Source of the DNA: Sulfurimonas sp.
GTDB lineage: Bacteria; Campylobacterota; Campylobacteria; Campylobacterales; Sulfurimonadaceae
Reading direction: 5' to 3'
Assembly (NCBI GenBank): GCA_024762705.1
Contig: JANTGW010000009.1
Span: 1 to 15,512 of the forward strand
DNA: 15,512 bases
The translations under genes and the position numbers were made by a program. Below are positions 1 through 7,847 of this stretch, in pieces; the stretch's first letter is position 1, and each line of letters opens with the position of its first letter. The notes beneath the pieces are model-generated. The model was not told where the DNA came from and searched no databases. It saw only the letters and a list, made by a program, of their open reading frames with translations.

Positions 1-1
1 A

Positions 2-808
2 TTTTTTAATTTCTTCAAAGAGTATGTCTCTATAGAAGAGTTTAGACGAGAATACAAATGCATATGCCACCTTTTTTCACCTTCAAAATATGGAGACACC
101 ATAGTCAGTGGAGAAGATGAGTGGGTTAAGGATGTTTTAGCGGCAAAAGAGCCTATTGTTAGAATATGCTATCTGAATCGTGAATATTATTTTTCTGTAT
201 ATATAAAAAAGATATTTGAAAAAAATACTATGCACATAATGGTAACTTTCAATGATGTCAGTGAAATGTACAGGCTGAGACACAAGTATGAAGAACTTTC
301 CATCAAGGATGCTTTGACAGATATTTATAACAGACGTTACTTTAACAAGATATTTCCACAAGAGCTTAACAGAGCAAAAAGAACCCATGAAAGTTTTTGT
401 TTTGCCATTATGGATGTGGATAATTTTAAGCTTTATAATGACAACTATGGACACGATGCAGGTGATGAGGTGCTGCAGAAAATCGCAACAACAATATCAG
501 AGCTGACACAGCGTGCCAATGAGTTCTTCTTTCGTCTGGGCGGAGAGGAATTCGGTTTTATCTGCAGTGCCTACACACAAGAAGAAACACTCGGACATTT
601 AGAAAGTATGTGTAAAGAAGTAGAGAAGTTAAACATTGAACATTTGTACAATGAAAATTATGGTGTGGCAACCATCTCTATAGGCGTATGTTACCTTTCT
701 GACGCAAACAAAGGGGAAGTAAAACACATATATAAAAGTGCGGACAATGCACTTTATAAGGCAAAAGAGAGTGGTAGAAACAGAGTGGTTTTACTTCATA
801 GCTGTTGA
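2..808 (+). CDS. PAS-GGDEF diguanylate cyclase, 5' end outside the window
   Basis: Makes cyclic di-GMP from two GTP. The frame is open from the first bases, so the true start lies upstream; the ATG at 230 falls inside the PAS-like part and is not the start. Visible: 268 residues. Residues 1 to about 100 look like the end of a PAS sensor fold, ending in a 'FNDVSE' strand followed by a short coiled linker. The GGDEF domain follows, with 'DALTDIYNRR' at its start, 'MDVDNFKLYNDNYGHDAGD' for metal and nucleotide binding, the active-site loop GGEEF, and the closing 'ADNALYKAKESGRNRV'. These features predict an active cyclase. The product-inhibition site RxxD before the loop reads R-A-N-E, so feedback control may be weaker. 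The 3' end overlaps the end of mutY by 18 bp, tail to tail. The signal sensed cannot be told. Sure of the domain, not of the full architecture. Confidence 0.93.
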   Translation, partial: FFNFFKEYVSIEEFRREYKCICHLFSPSKYGDTIVSGEDEWVKDVLAAKEPIVRICYLNREYYFSVYIKKIFEKNTMHIMVTFNDVSEMYRLRHKYEELSIKDALTDIYNRRYFNKIFPQELNRAKRTHESFCFAIMDVDNFKLYNDNYGHDAGDEVLQKIATTISELTQRANEFFFRLGGEEFGFICSAYTQEETLGHLESMCKEVEKLNIEHLYNENYGVATISIGVCYLSDANKGEVKHIYKSADNALYKAKESGRNRVVLLHSC

Positions 809-1729
809 AAGTGCTTTTTTTGTCAGTGAAGATACCGGGGTTACATGTAAGGCATCCGTAGGAATCCAGATGGCATTTTCAAACTCTTGCAGCCTGTAGA
901 GTTTTACATGTAAGCGGTATTTGGTATAGGCATGTTTGAAACTGCCTAGAAAATCTTCTTCTATGGGGTCAACACTTGGGAGTTCGAGCATACCTTTGTA
1001 CATGTTCCCCGTAGCGGGAGTGAGTGCTATTTTGTCGTTTTTTACGCATATACCGTAAAAGAGTTCAAGGGATTCATACTCTGTTTTTTTCTTTTGTGTA
1101 TAAAGTTCGGCTTCTTCTTTTCCCTGGCAGTTGGCTTGCAGGGGACACTCATCACATTTTGGACTTTTTGGCAGGCAAACCCTAGAACCCAGATCCATTA
1201 AGGCCAGATTATGGCTTCTGGGGTTTTTGTGGTTGAGCAGTTCTTGTGCATATTCCCATACTGTTTTGTCCTTTACATGTAAGAGAGCAAAATAGCGTTT
1301 GAGCACTCTGGAAATGTTTGTATCGACCACGGGAACACTCTGGTTGTAGCCAAAACTACAAATGGCACTTGCGGTGTACTCTCCGATGCCAGGCAGTGCA
1401 AGCAGTTCTTTGAGTGTTTCTGGCAAAGAATCTTGGGAAAGTTGTGCTGTTTTATGCAGGTTTCTTGCACGTGAGTAGTAACCCAAACCACTCCAGGCAG
1501 CGAGGACTTCATCGAGCGGTGCTTTTGCAAGAGATGTTAGGGTGGGAAACTTTGCTAGAAATTGTGGATAGTATTCATCTCGTACACGGTTGACCTGTGT
1601 TTGCTGCAGCATGATTTCACTTAGATATATGTGATAAATATCGTCAGTATTTCGCCAAGGAAGTTCATGTCTGCCATGCTTTTCATACCATGCCAGAAGT
1701 TCTTTTTGTGATTGCGCTAAATGTTTTAT
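791..1729 (-). CDS. mutY: Adenine DNA glycosylase MutY with an apparent ATA start
   Basis: Removes adenine mispaired with 8-oxoguanine in base-excision repair. With the start used here it has 312 residues. N-terminal helix 'LLAWYEKHGRHELPWR' (11-26), catalytic Glu38 in 'SEIMLQQTQV', helix-hairpin-helix 'LPGIGEYTA' (112-120), catalytic Asp136 in 'VVDTNISRV', and a [4Fe-4S] loop with Cys185, 192, 195 and 201 (C-x6-C-x2-C-x5-C). A short C-terminal Nudix-like 8-oxoG recognition domain follows. The first ATG in frame (1612) is residue 40, after the catalytic Glu, so it cannot be the true start. No ATG, GTG or TTG lies between it and the in-frame stop at 1751-1753. An AAGGAG ribosome site at 1738-1743 sits 8 nt before ATA at 1727-1729, which overlaps the ABC-gene stop as ATAA. 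ATT at 1733-1735 is the alternative. Three TTACATGTAA palindromes lie inside. Function is sure; the start is inferred. Confidence 0.93.
   Translation of the reverse strand: MKHLAQSQKELLAWYEKHGRHELPWRNTDDIYHIYLSEIMLQQTQVNRVRDEYYPQFLAKFPTLTSLAKAPLDEVLAAWSGLGYYSRARNLHKTAQLSQDSLPETLKELLALPGIGEYTASAICSFGYNQSVPVVDTNISRVLKRYFALLHVKDKTVWEYAQELLNHKNPRSHNLALMDLGSRVCLPKSPKCDECPLQANCQGKEEAELYTQKKKTEYESLELFYGICVKNDKIALTPATGNMYKGMLELPSVDPIEEDFLGSFKHAYTKYRLHVKLYRLQEFENAIWIPTDALHVTPVSSLTKKALSTAMK
841..850. repeat. TTACATGTAA palindrome, copy 1 (mutY)
   Basis: Perfect 10-bp palindrome, read on the minus strand as TTA CAT GTA A, encoding Leu-His-Val-Thr near the MutY C-terminus. Confidence 0.9.
904..913. repeat. 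TTACATGTAA palindrome, copy 2 (mutY)
   Basis: Exact copy 63 bp from copy 1. Encodes Leu-His-Val-Lys in the Nudix-like domain, where a Tyr-Arg-Leu strand is normal for MutY. Confidence 0.9.
1273..1282. repeat. TTACATGTAA palindrome, copy 3 (mutY)
   Basis: Exact copy encoding Leu-His-Val-Lys in the loop after 'RVLKRYFAL' of MutY. It shares a 17-base context with copy 9 (TGTCC before, G after). Confidence 0.9.
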
Positions 1730-3498
1730 AGCAATTGCTCCTTTATAAATTCACTGTAGTGTCCTTCTTGTTCTTCAAGCTCTTCATGTTTTCCGCGCTG
1801 GACTATTTCGCCTTCATTGAGCACATAGATCATATCGGCATTTTTTACGGTGCTTAGACGATGGGCGATCGTTATGACGGTTTTGTTCTTAAGCAAAGGC
1901 GTAAGTGCCGCAAAAAGTTTTGCTTCAGTGTGTACATCGAGTGCAGAAGTGGATTCATCAAAAATGACCACACTCGGGTTTGCGATGACCATTCTGGCAA
2001 TACTGAGTCTTTGTCTCTGTCCGCCTGAGAGCCTTATGCCGTGATGACCGACTATGGTCTCAAGTCCACTTGGCATGCTTTTTAACATATCTGTGAGCTG
2101 TGCGATTTCAAGAGCTTTATAAATCTCTTCATCACTTACCTTCTCATGTCCCATCGTGATGTTAAAACGCAGCGAAGCGTTAAAGAGTATAGGCATCTGT
2201 AAAACCAAAAATATCTTCTCTCGTACAGAGTGTTTGTCGAGTTCTTCTGTGGGGATGTAATTGTATCTCAGTTCACCAGATGTTTTTTCATAAAAGCCCG
2301 CTATGATCTGTGCAAGGGTGGTCTTTCCGCTTCCACTTGCCCCGATAAGTGCTATTTTAGAGCCGTATTTGACATCAAAGGTGATATCTTTAAGGATGAG
2401 TTTTTCACTTGTTGCATAGGTAAAGCATAGATTTTTCAAGGCTATATCAATGCTGTCTGATTCAAGTTTTTTCTCTCCGCTTGTTTCTGTTTTGAGCGTG
2501 AGTACTTTGTTGATTCTCTCAAGTGCGGCTTTGGCAGAAGCATAGCTGTACTGCATAGAGAGGATGTCCTGCACCGGTGTCATGATAAACCAGATGTAGC
2601 CAAACATCGCAAACATCATACCAATGCTCAAATCGCTGTAAGCAACAAGTAAAAGCCCTGAAGCGCGAATAAGCTCAAAAACACTTAAAAATATTGTGTA
2701 AGAGAGCTTCTCAAAGGCAACACTTTTAAAACCGAACTCATTGGATTTGTCCTGGATCTTTTTTGCCTGTTCTATGGCCTTAGTAAAGAAGTGCTTCTCT
2801 TTGTTGCTGGCCTTTATCTGTCCAAAGAGTTCAAGGGTTTCGCCGACATTTTCCTGAAATTCCGATATTGCCTGATTTTCTTCTTTTTTAAGCTCACCGA
2901 CCTTTGCAGACATCTTTTTACTGACGAACATTATTAAAGGTTGTACAAAGAGTATTAAAATGCCTAAAATAGGGTTAATCATGATCATTACAATCCCGAC
3001 GGCAAGAAGCGTTAAAACAGAAGCCACAAAGCGTGAAGCACTGCTCATGATGAATGCATCAAGTGTATTCACATCAGTGATGAGGTTTGCAGTAATTGCA
3101 CCGCTTCCAAGCGTTTCATAGGCATTCATAGAGGTTACTTCAAGATGCTTTAAAAGACGCGTACGAATCATAAAGGTGACATATTTTGATATTTTGGTAA
3201 ATATCTTCGTGCTGATAACACCTAAAAAGTAGTATAAAAAGCGTAAGAATATAACAGCAAAAGCAACCAAGGCAATATAATAAAATGCAGAGCCGCTGCC
3301 TAGAAGTTTGTCGATTGTCGGGACGATGTACTGCGGTTTATGCAAGAGTACTTCATCGACCATGACCGGCAGCATCAAAGGAATAGGCACACTGACTATA
3401 ATGGCTAAAAGGGTAAAGACCTGACCGTTAATGAGAGAAGATTTTTTATGCCATGCCAACTCGAAAATGTATTTTATGTTTATAGTTTTGTTTTTCAT
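1726..3498 (-). CDS. ABC exporter half-transporter (MsbA-like permease plus ATPase)
   Basis: An integral membrane exporter of 590 residues, the usual length for a fused TMD-NBD half-transporter that works as a dimer. The N-terminal 330 or so residues hold about six hydrophobic segments of the type I exporter membrane domain. The ATPase domain follows: Walker A 'GASGSGKTT' (about 385-393), Q-loop 'VLQMPILFN', signature LSGGQRQR (about 490), Walker B 'VVIFDESTSALD' (about 510) and the H-loop 'TIAHRLST' (about 545). All catalytic residues are present. The substrate cannot be read from sequence; a lipid, peptide or drug is possible. It starts with ATG 27 bp after the metallophosphoesterase stop, and its own stop overlaps the apparent mutY start, so it is probably in the gltX operon. 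Confidence 0.9.
   Translation of the reverse strand: MKNKTINIKYIFELAWHKKSSLINGQVFTLLAIIVSVPIPLMLPVMVDEVLLHKPQYIVPTIDKLLGSGSAFYYIALVAFAVIFLRFLYYFLGVISTKIFTKISKYVTFMIRTRLLKHLEVTSMNAYETLGSGAITANLITDVNTLDAFIMSSASRFVASVLTLLAVGIVMIMINPILGILILFVQPLIMFVSKKMSAKVGELKKEENQAISEFQENVGETLELFGQIKASNKEKHFFTKAIEQAKKIQDKSNEFGFKSVAFEKLSYTIFLSVFELIRASGLLLVAYSDLSIGMMFAMFGYIWFIMTPVQDILSMQYSYASAKAALERINKVLTLKTETSGEKKLESDSIDIALKNLCFTYATSEKLILKDITFDVKYGSKIALIGASGSGKTTLAQIIAGFYEKTSGELRYNYIPTEELDKHSVREKIFLVLQMPILFNASLRFNITMGHEKVSDEEIYKALEIAQLTDMLKSMPSGLETIVGHHGIRLSGGQRQRLSIARMVIANPSVVIFDESTSALDVHTEAKLFAALTPLLKNKTVITIAHRLSTVKNADMIYVLNEGEIVQRGKHEELEEQEGHYSEFIKEQLL
1738..1744 (-). promoter_or_regulatory. Strong ribosome binding site of mutY, inside the ABC-gene 3' end
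   Basis: On the minus strand the sequence reads AAAGGAG, then 8 nt, then ATA. The spacing is ideal for a start at 1729 and too short (2 nt) for ATT at 1735. This site decides the likely mutY start and implies translational coupling to the ABC exporter. Confidence 0.65.
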
Positions 3499-3525
3499 TT
3501 TCGTATTGTATCTTTTTTGCGTTAA

Positions 3526-4644
3526 TTAAGCCGGAAGTAGTGTGATGTCCGTTATTTCGGCACTGGCACCAAGGCGCATGGGCGGTCCCCAAAAGCCCGT
3601 GCCTTTGTTTACATAAATTTGTAAGTCTTTTGTGTGTTGATGCAGACCACTGATGTAAGGCTGCGCAAGTGAGACTAAAAATCTAAAAGGATATATCTGA
3701 CCGCCATGGGTATGTCCGCTTAAAACCAAATCAACATCGCTTGGCACTTCTTCTATAAATCTAGGTTGATGTGCGAGCAATACAGTAGGTGAATCCTGTG
3801 TGCCTTTGAGTGCTTTTAGAATATCTGGAAGAAATTTTCCCGCTCTGTATCCAAAAACGTCATATACACCTGCCAGATTAAAGCCCCGAGCTTCTTCTCC
3901 GATGTAAACATTTTCATTTTCAAGGACTCTGATGCCCAAAGTTTTGACGGCTGCTATGATGTTTTCTATGCCGTGAAAATACTCGTGATTTCCGACTATG
4001 TAATAGGTACCGTATGTTGATTGAAGCTCTTTTAGTTCTTGAAGTATGGGTTGTGCTTTTTTGATGTCTATATCGATCAAATCGCCTGTTATGACAACAA
4101 GGTCCGGATTACATGCATTTACTTTGGTTACGATGCTTTTAATGAACTTTTTGTCTATAAGACCGCCGATGTGGGTGTCGCTTATCTGAGCAATTTTATA
4201 CGGCTTTTTGAGTCCTTTTATATCAATATCGACTTTTTGTACATGAACATGGCGCGCTTCATAAATGGCACTGAGACTCATAGTCCCTGCCACTGCAAAA
4301 GAAGAGGCATCAAGAGAGCGCTTAAAGAACTTTCTTCTTGTATTTGAGAGCGGAGTGTGGTGGAGCATCACTCTTGAGATGTCATAAACAAGGGTGGTGC
4401 AAAAAAGTAAAAATACAATGCCTATGGGCAGACTGAAAAGAAAGTAAAGCCACCCCGGAACATTGATGTAGTATCTGCCGAGTGCATAAAAAAGTATGCC
4501 TAAAAGGTTAAGATATAAAAAAAATCGAAAATTTTGTTTATGTTTTTGGGTGATGTCCAGATGTGCGATGAGACGCTTTGAGATGTACATGTTCAGAAGT
4601 GCGAAGACTCCCAGTAATGCGGCAGTAAAGAGAAGAGGATTCAC
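3526..4644 (-). CDS. Membrane-anchored metallophosphoesterase (YaeI/YkuE type) with a Tat-like motif
   Basis: A 372-residue calcineurin-like phosphoesterase. The first 90 residues hold about three hydrophobic helices. Residues 102-108 read T-R-R-K-F-F-K, a good match to the twin-arginine consensus, followed by a mildly hydrophobic stretch (110-128). The catalytic domain then shows the five metal-binding blocks: D156-x-H158 in 'ISDTHIG', GD-188 in 'TGDLID', 'GNHE' (218-221), 'AHQP' (291-294) and 'SGHTHGGQIYPF' (309-320). The relatives YaeI and YkuE act on phosphodiester substrates near the membrane; the substrate here is unknown. The start is GTG, 17 bp after the gltX stop, so it is likely co-transcribed with gltX. 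Family is sure; function is only general. Confidence 0.88.
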   Translation of the reverse strand: MNPLLFTAALLGVFALLNMYISKRLIAHLDITQKHKQNFRFFLYLNLLGILFYALGRYYINVPGWLYFLFSLPIGIVFLLFCTTLVYDISRVMLHHTPLSNTRRKFFKRSLDASSFAVAGTMSLSAIYEARHVHVQKVDIDIKGLKKPYKIAQISDTHIGGLIDKKFIKSIVTKVNACNPDLVVITGDLIDIDIKKAQPILQELKELQSTYGTYYIVGNHEYFHGIENIIAAVKTLGIRVLENENVYIGEEARGFNLAGVYDVFGYRAGKFLPDILKALKGTQDSPTVLLAHQPRFIEEVPSDVDLVLSGHTHGGQIYPFRFLVSLAQPYISGLHQHTKDLQIYVNKGTGFWGPPMRLGASAEITDITLLPA

Positions 4645-4661
4645 CGCTAAATCCGCTTGTC

Positions 4662-6053
4662 TTAGTTTGCGTGAGCAAGTACGGCGTTTGCTATACGCGA
4701 GAGCGTTTCATCACGCCCTAATACAGCCATGACAACATCAAGACCCGGACCACTTAGCTTTCCTAAAAGTGCAACACGAAGCGGTTGTCCGATCTTTCCA
4801 AAGCCTATCTCCATCTCTTCAACGACCTTTTCCATAACATGATGATAGTCAACAGGCAGATGCAATTCATCTGCCTCAGCAAGTCTGTTTGCAAAGACCT
4901 CAAGTACTTCTATCGCATTGCCTTTAAAAGCTTTTTTGGATGCTTTTTCATCATAAGACGTCGGGGCGATGACAATTTCATTTATAAGTTCTACAAGTTC
5001 TTTAAGTGTTTTTGCTCTCTCTTTGAGGGCATCAAGTAAAATCTCTTTCTTGTCATGAGAGCTTAGTACGACGCCAAAGTCTACAAGCAGTTCTTCAAGT
5101 TCATTGTTTGGCGTATTTTTAATGTAGTGAGCGTTAAGCCAGTCAAGTTTTTCAGTGTTATAGATGGATGCTGACTTGTTAATGTCTTTTGGATCGAAAA
5201 GCTCTTTCATCTCATCCATAGAGAAAATTTCCTGATCACCGTGACTCCAGCCAAGACGTACAAGAAAGTTTAAAAGTGCCTGTGGCAGATAGCCCATCTC
5301 TTTGTAAGCCATAACATCAGTTGCGCCGTCACGTTTTGAGAGTTTTTTCCCTTGTGCATTATGAATCATAGGCACATGATAGAATTTTGGTATTTCAAAT
5401 CCGAGTGCTTCATAAACAACTATCTGTTTTGGCGTGTTTGAGAGGTGGTCGTCTCCACGGATGACCTCATTGACACCCATCAAAGCATCATCAATAGCTA
5501 CAACAAAGTTATAAGTTGGTGTTCCGTCAGCTCTGGCAATGACAAAATCATCCAAGATATCTTCGGCTTGAAATACAACATCGCCCTTTACGCCGTCATG
5601 AACAACAATTTCACCACTAAGCGGTGCTTTTATACGAATGACCGGTTCGACACCCTCAGGCGGTGTACCGCAAAAATCACGATATCTTCCGTCATATTTC
5701 GCACGCTCTTTATTCGCCATCTGTTCTTCACGCAGGGCATCGAGTTCCTCTTTGCTCATATAGCATTTATAGGCTTTATCTTCATCAAGAAGCTGCTGTA
5801 TATATTTTTTGTAAATATCTTCACGTTTGCTTTGGTATGTGATCTCTCCGTCAGCCTCAAGACCGAGCCATTCAAAAGCATTTAATATGGCCTGTGTCGC
5901 TTCTTCTGAGTTTCTCGCTTTATCGGTATCTTCAATACGCAGTAAAAATTTCCCGTCATTTTTTCTCGCCCAGAGGTAAGAAAAAAGTGCAGTTCTCAAA
6001 CCGCCGATATGTAGATACCCTGTAGGGGATGGAGCAAAACGTGTAACAACCAT
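4662..6053 (-). CDS. gltX: Glutamate-tRNA ligase
   Basis: Class I aminoacyl-tRNA synthetase of 463 residues that charges tRNA with glutamate in the cytoplasm. The HIGH signature is H15-I-G-G in 'SPTGYLHIGGLRTALFSY', and the KMSKS loop is 'KKLSKRDGA' near residue 236. 'RGDDHLSNTPKQI' is the usual block before it. The C-terminal 150 or so residues form the helical anticodon-binding part. Campylobacterota often carry two GltX paralogues, one of which charges tRNA-Gln for the amidotransferase route; I cannot tell which this is. The ATG is preceded by AAAGG at good distance. It is the first gene of the minus-strand operon, divergent from the SurA-like gene across a 95-bp gap. Confidence 0.96.
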   Translation of the reverse strand: MVVTRFAPSPTGYLHIGGLRTALFSYLWARKNDGKFLLRIEDTDKARNSEEATQAILNAFEWLGLEADGEITYQSKREDIYKKYIQQLLDEDKAYKCYMSKEELDALREEQMANKERAKYDGRYRDFCGTPPEGVEPVIRIKAPLSGEIVVHDGVKGDVVFQAEDILDDFVIARADGTPTYNFVVAIDDALMGVNEVIRGDDHLSNTPKQIVVYEALGFEIPKFYHVPMIHNAQGKKLSKRDGATDVMAYKEMGYLPQALLNFLVRLGWSHGDQEIFSMDEMKELFDPKDINKSASIYNTEKLDWLNAHYIKNTPNNELEELLVDFGVVLSSHDKKEILLDALKERAKTLKELVELINEIVIAPTSYDEKASKKAFKGNAIEVLEVFANRLAEADELHLPVDYHHVMEKVVEEMEIGFGKIGQPLRVALLGKLSGPGLDVVMAVLGRDETLSRIANAVLAHAN

Positions 6054-6109
6054 GGTATAAACCTTTTTTTATTATGTTTTGCAATTTTAGGCAATTGTTG
6101 GTTAAAGGT

Positions 6110-6118
6110 TGGTAAAAT
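6110..6118 (+). promoter_or_regulatory. Extended -10 promoter of the SurA-like gene
   Basis: The sequence TGGTAAAAT matches the extended -10 form TGnTANAAT used by Campylobacterota sigma-70, with an AT-rich upstream region and no clear -35. Transcription would begin near 6125, leaving a leader of about 24 nt before the ATG at 6149. On the opposite strand of the same gap, TAAAAT at 6084-6089 is a weaker candidate for gltX. Confidence 0.45.
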
Positions 6119-6148
6119 ACCGTTTAAAACTTAATAAAATGGATTTTT

Positions 6149-6988
6149 ATGACTAAATTACTTTTAATACTGGTGCTTATGACAGGATTTCTCAATGCTG
6201 ATGTGTATGACGGCGTGGCAGTTGTTGTAGAAGACAAGGCTATCACTCTGCTAGATATAGAAAAAGAGATGCAAGCGCGGCATATAGATGTAAAGCAGGC
6301 TACTGATATTTTGATCCGTAAAAAACTTGAAGAAAGTGAAACCGCTAAGAGAAATATTTCAGTTTCAAATGCAGAAGTATACGACAAGATTAAAAAAATG
6401 GCAGAATCCAACGGTATGACCATCAGCCAACTGTATGATGCCATCAGAGAACAAAACGGACTTAATTCCCAAGAGTTCAAAGAGCAGATGAAGCAAAAAC
6501 TTTTAAGCCAAAAACTTTACAATGCCATTGCTATGTCTTCATTGTCTCAGCCGACAGATGAAGAGATCAAAGAGTACTATGCACTGCATAAAGACAAATT
6601 TAATCACCCTGGATCTTTTACGGTCATCATCTACTCGGCAAAAGATCAAAAGAGACTCAAAGAGAAAATAGACAATCCGATGTTCTATGCACCGGATATC
6701 AAAACGCAGGAGCAGACACTTGTTTATGAAAGAATTTCTCCAGCTCTTGCACAGATGTTGCAAACAACACCGCAAGATCACTTTACACCGATTGTATCTG
6801 ACGGAAAAGGCGGGTTCATGAGTTTTTATGTGAAGTCAGTTATAAAAGCAGGTGAGGCTGATTTAAATACACTTAAACCGGAAATCGTCAATGCATTAAT
6901 GGAAGAAAAACGAGAAGCCGTACTGAGTGATTATTTTGCCAGACTTCGTGATAATGCAGACATCAACATCATCAGGCTTCCAAAATAA
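6149..6988 (+). CDS. SurA-like periplasmic chaperone with a reduced parvulin region
   Basis: A 279-residue exported protein. Residues 1-17 form a Sec signal peptide (Lys, a run of Leu/Ile/Val, then 'GFLNA' before 'DVYDG'). Residues 18 to about 160 match the helical SurA N-terminal chaperone domain: 'DGVAVVVEDKAITLLDIEKE' is the typical opening, then 'QATDILIRKKLEES' and 'SQEFKEQMKQKLL'. The part expected to be a parvulin peptidyl-prolyl isomerase (about 160-235) is short and lacks a clear parvulin signature, so it may be a binding rather than catalytic module. The C-terminal helix (240-279) would complete the chaperone. The family helps outer-membrane proteins fold. dCMP deaminase follows after 3 nt. 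Could also be called a Peb4-like protein; the SurA-type opening favours SurA. Confidence 0.8.
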   Translation: MTKLLLILVLMTGFLNADVYDGVAVVVEDKAITLLDIEKEMQARHIDVKQATDILIRKKLEESETAKRNISVSNAEVYDKIKKMAESNGMTISQLYDAIREQNGLNSQEFKEQMKQKLLSQKLYNAIAMSSLSQPTDEEIKEYYALHKDKFNHPGSFTVIIYSAKDQKRLKEKIDNPMFYAPDIKTQEQTLVYERISPALAQMLQTTPQDHFTPIVSDGKGGFMSFYVKSVIKAGEADLNTLKPEIVNALMEEKREAVLSDYFARLRDNADINIIRLPK

Positions 6989-6991
6989 ACC

Positions 6992-7429
6992 ATGCTTAGT
7001 GACAAAAATTTCATAAACATAGCTTCAGAAATAGCTTCGGCATCAAAATGTGTGTCCAAACAGGTCGGTGCGGTCATAGTAAAAGACGGACGAATCTTAA
7101 GTACAGGCTACAACGGAACACCTGCAGGCTACACAAACTGCTGTGAACATTGGAATGACGAATACACTAAAGAGCATCATGACTGGAGCAAGACCTATGA
7201 GATCCATGCGGAGATGAATGCTATCATCTGGGCAGCGAGAAAAGGTATTTCCATAGAAGATGCCACAATTTATGTGACGCTCGAGCCCTGCAGTGAATGT
7301 AGTAAAAACCTTATAGCAAGCGGGATTAAACGTATTGTTTATGCCAAAGAGTATGAGCATACCCACTCCGAAACTGTCTCAAAGTTCTTAAAAGACAACG
7401 GAGTGAAGATAGAAAAATTAGACCTCTAA
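6992..7429 (+). CDS. Deoxycytidylate (dCMP) deaminase family protein
   Basis: A 145-residue zinc deaminase that would convert dCMP to dUMP for dTMP synthesis. Zinc and catalytic residues are His72 and Glu74 in 'IHAEMNAI' and Cys100 and Cys103 in 'TLEPCSECSKNL'. The opening 'ASKCVSKQVGAVIVKDGRILSTGYNGTP' is typical of the ComEB/dCMP deaminase group rather than tRNA or cytidine deaminases. The insert between residues 48 and 70, rich in Cys, His and acidic residues, is also usual in this group. It begins 3 nt after the SurA-like stop, so both are on one transcript. The 3' end overlaps the ArsC-family gene by 12 bp, tail to tail. Confidence 0.9.
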   Translation: MLSDKNFINIASEIASASKCVSKQVGAVIVKDGRILSTGYNGTPAGYTNCCEHWNDEYTKEHHDWSKTYEIHAEMNAIIWAARKGISIEDATIYVTLEPCSECSKNLIASGIKRIVYAKEYEHTHSETVSKFLKDNGVKIEKLDL

Positions 7430-7777
7430 GAACTCTTTTGCTTTTTCAGGCGGTCTTGCAATTATTGCCTCTTTGTCATCTTTTATAATGATAGGACGCT
7501 CAATAAGTTTTGGGTTATCGACCATAGCCTGGATCAATTTTTCTTCATCTTTTTCATTTTTTAAATCAAGCTCTTTGTAAATGGCCTCTTTTGTACGCAT
7601 CATATCTCTTGCACTTTCTAACCCGAGCATCTTTATAAGATTTTTAAGCTGAGCTGCACTCGGGCGTTCGTCAAGATACTTGACAACATCGGCAGTAATA
7701 CCGTTTTCCTCTAAGATTTTAAGTGCCTCACGCGACTTTGAACAGCGTGGATTATGTAAAATAGTATACTTACTCAT
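7418..7777 (-). CDS. arsC: ArsC/Spx-family arsenate reductase (glutaredoxin type)
   Basis: A 119-residue thioredoxin-fold protein. Cys12 in 'HNPRCSKSREAL' matches the catalytic Cys of E. coli-type ArsC, and Arg61 ('RTKEAIY'), Arg94 ('ERPIIIKD') and Arg108 ('ARPPE') match the three Arg that bind arsenate. The length is that of the shorter YffB/ArsC group rather than plasmid ArsC (about 140). It would reduce arsenate to arsenite using glutathione or glutaredoxin. No arsR or arsenite exporter is next to it, so the real role may be a general thiol reductase. The ATG at 7775-7777 has AAGGA 7 nt upstream. Confidence 0.85.
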   Translation of the reverse strand: MSKYTILHNPRCSKSREALKILEENGITADVVKYLDERPSAAQLKNLIKMLGLESARDMMRTKEAIYKELDLKNEKDEEKLIQAMVDNPKLIERPIIIKDDKEAIIARPPEKAKEFLEV

Positions 7778-7809
7778 TGTTTTTCCTTTTTTTTAGTAGA
7801 ATTTTACAC

Positions 7810-7815
7810 TATAAT
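7810..7815 (+). promoter_or_regulatory. TATAAT -10 box of the GAF gene pair
   Basis: A perfect TATAAT lies in the 70-bp gap between the divergent ArsC-family and GAF genes, 33 nt before the GAF ATG at 7848. Transcription would start near 7822. AGAGAGG at 7833-7839 serves as ribosome site. No -35 box is clear. Confidence 0.5.
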
Positions 7816-7847
7816 AGTTGCAATAAATTAACAGAGAGGTTCTGGTT

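Noticed and set aside
230..808. GGDEF protein starting at the ATG at 230
   Set aside because: The frame stays open to the window start and the upstream part reads as a PAS-like sensor domain that fits the protein.
997..1006. Further palindrome-like sites (GTACATGTTC here and near 4588)
   Set aside because: They share only the ACATGT core, lack the TTA...TAA arms, and are in other reading frames.
791..1612. mutY starting at the ATG at 1612
   Set aside because: It would remove the N-terminal helix and the catalytic Glu two residues before that Met, both clearly encoded just upstream in the same frame.
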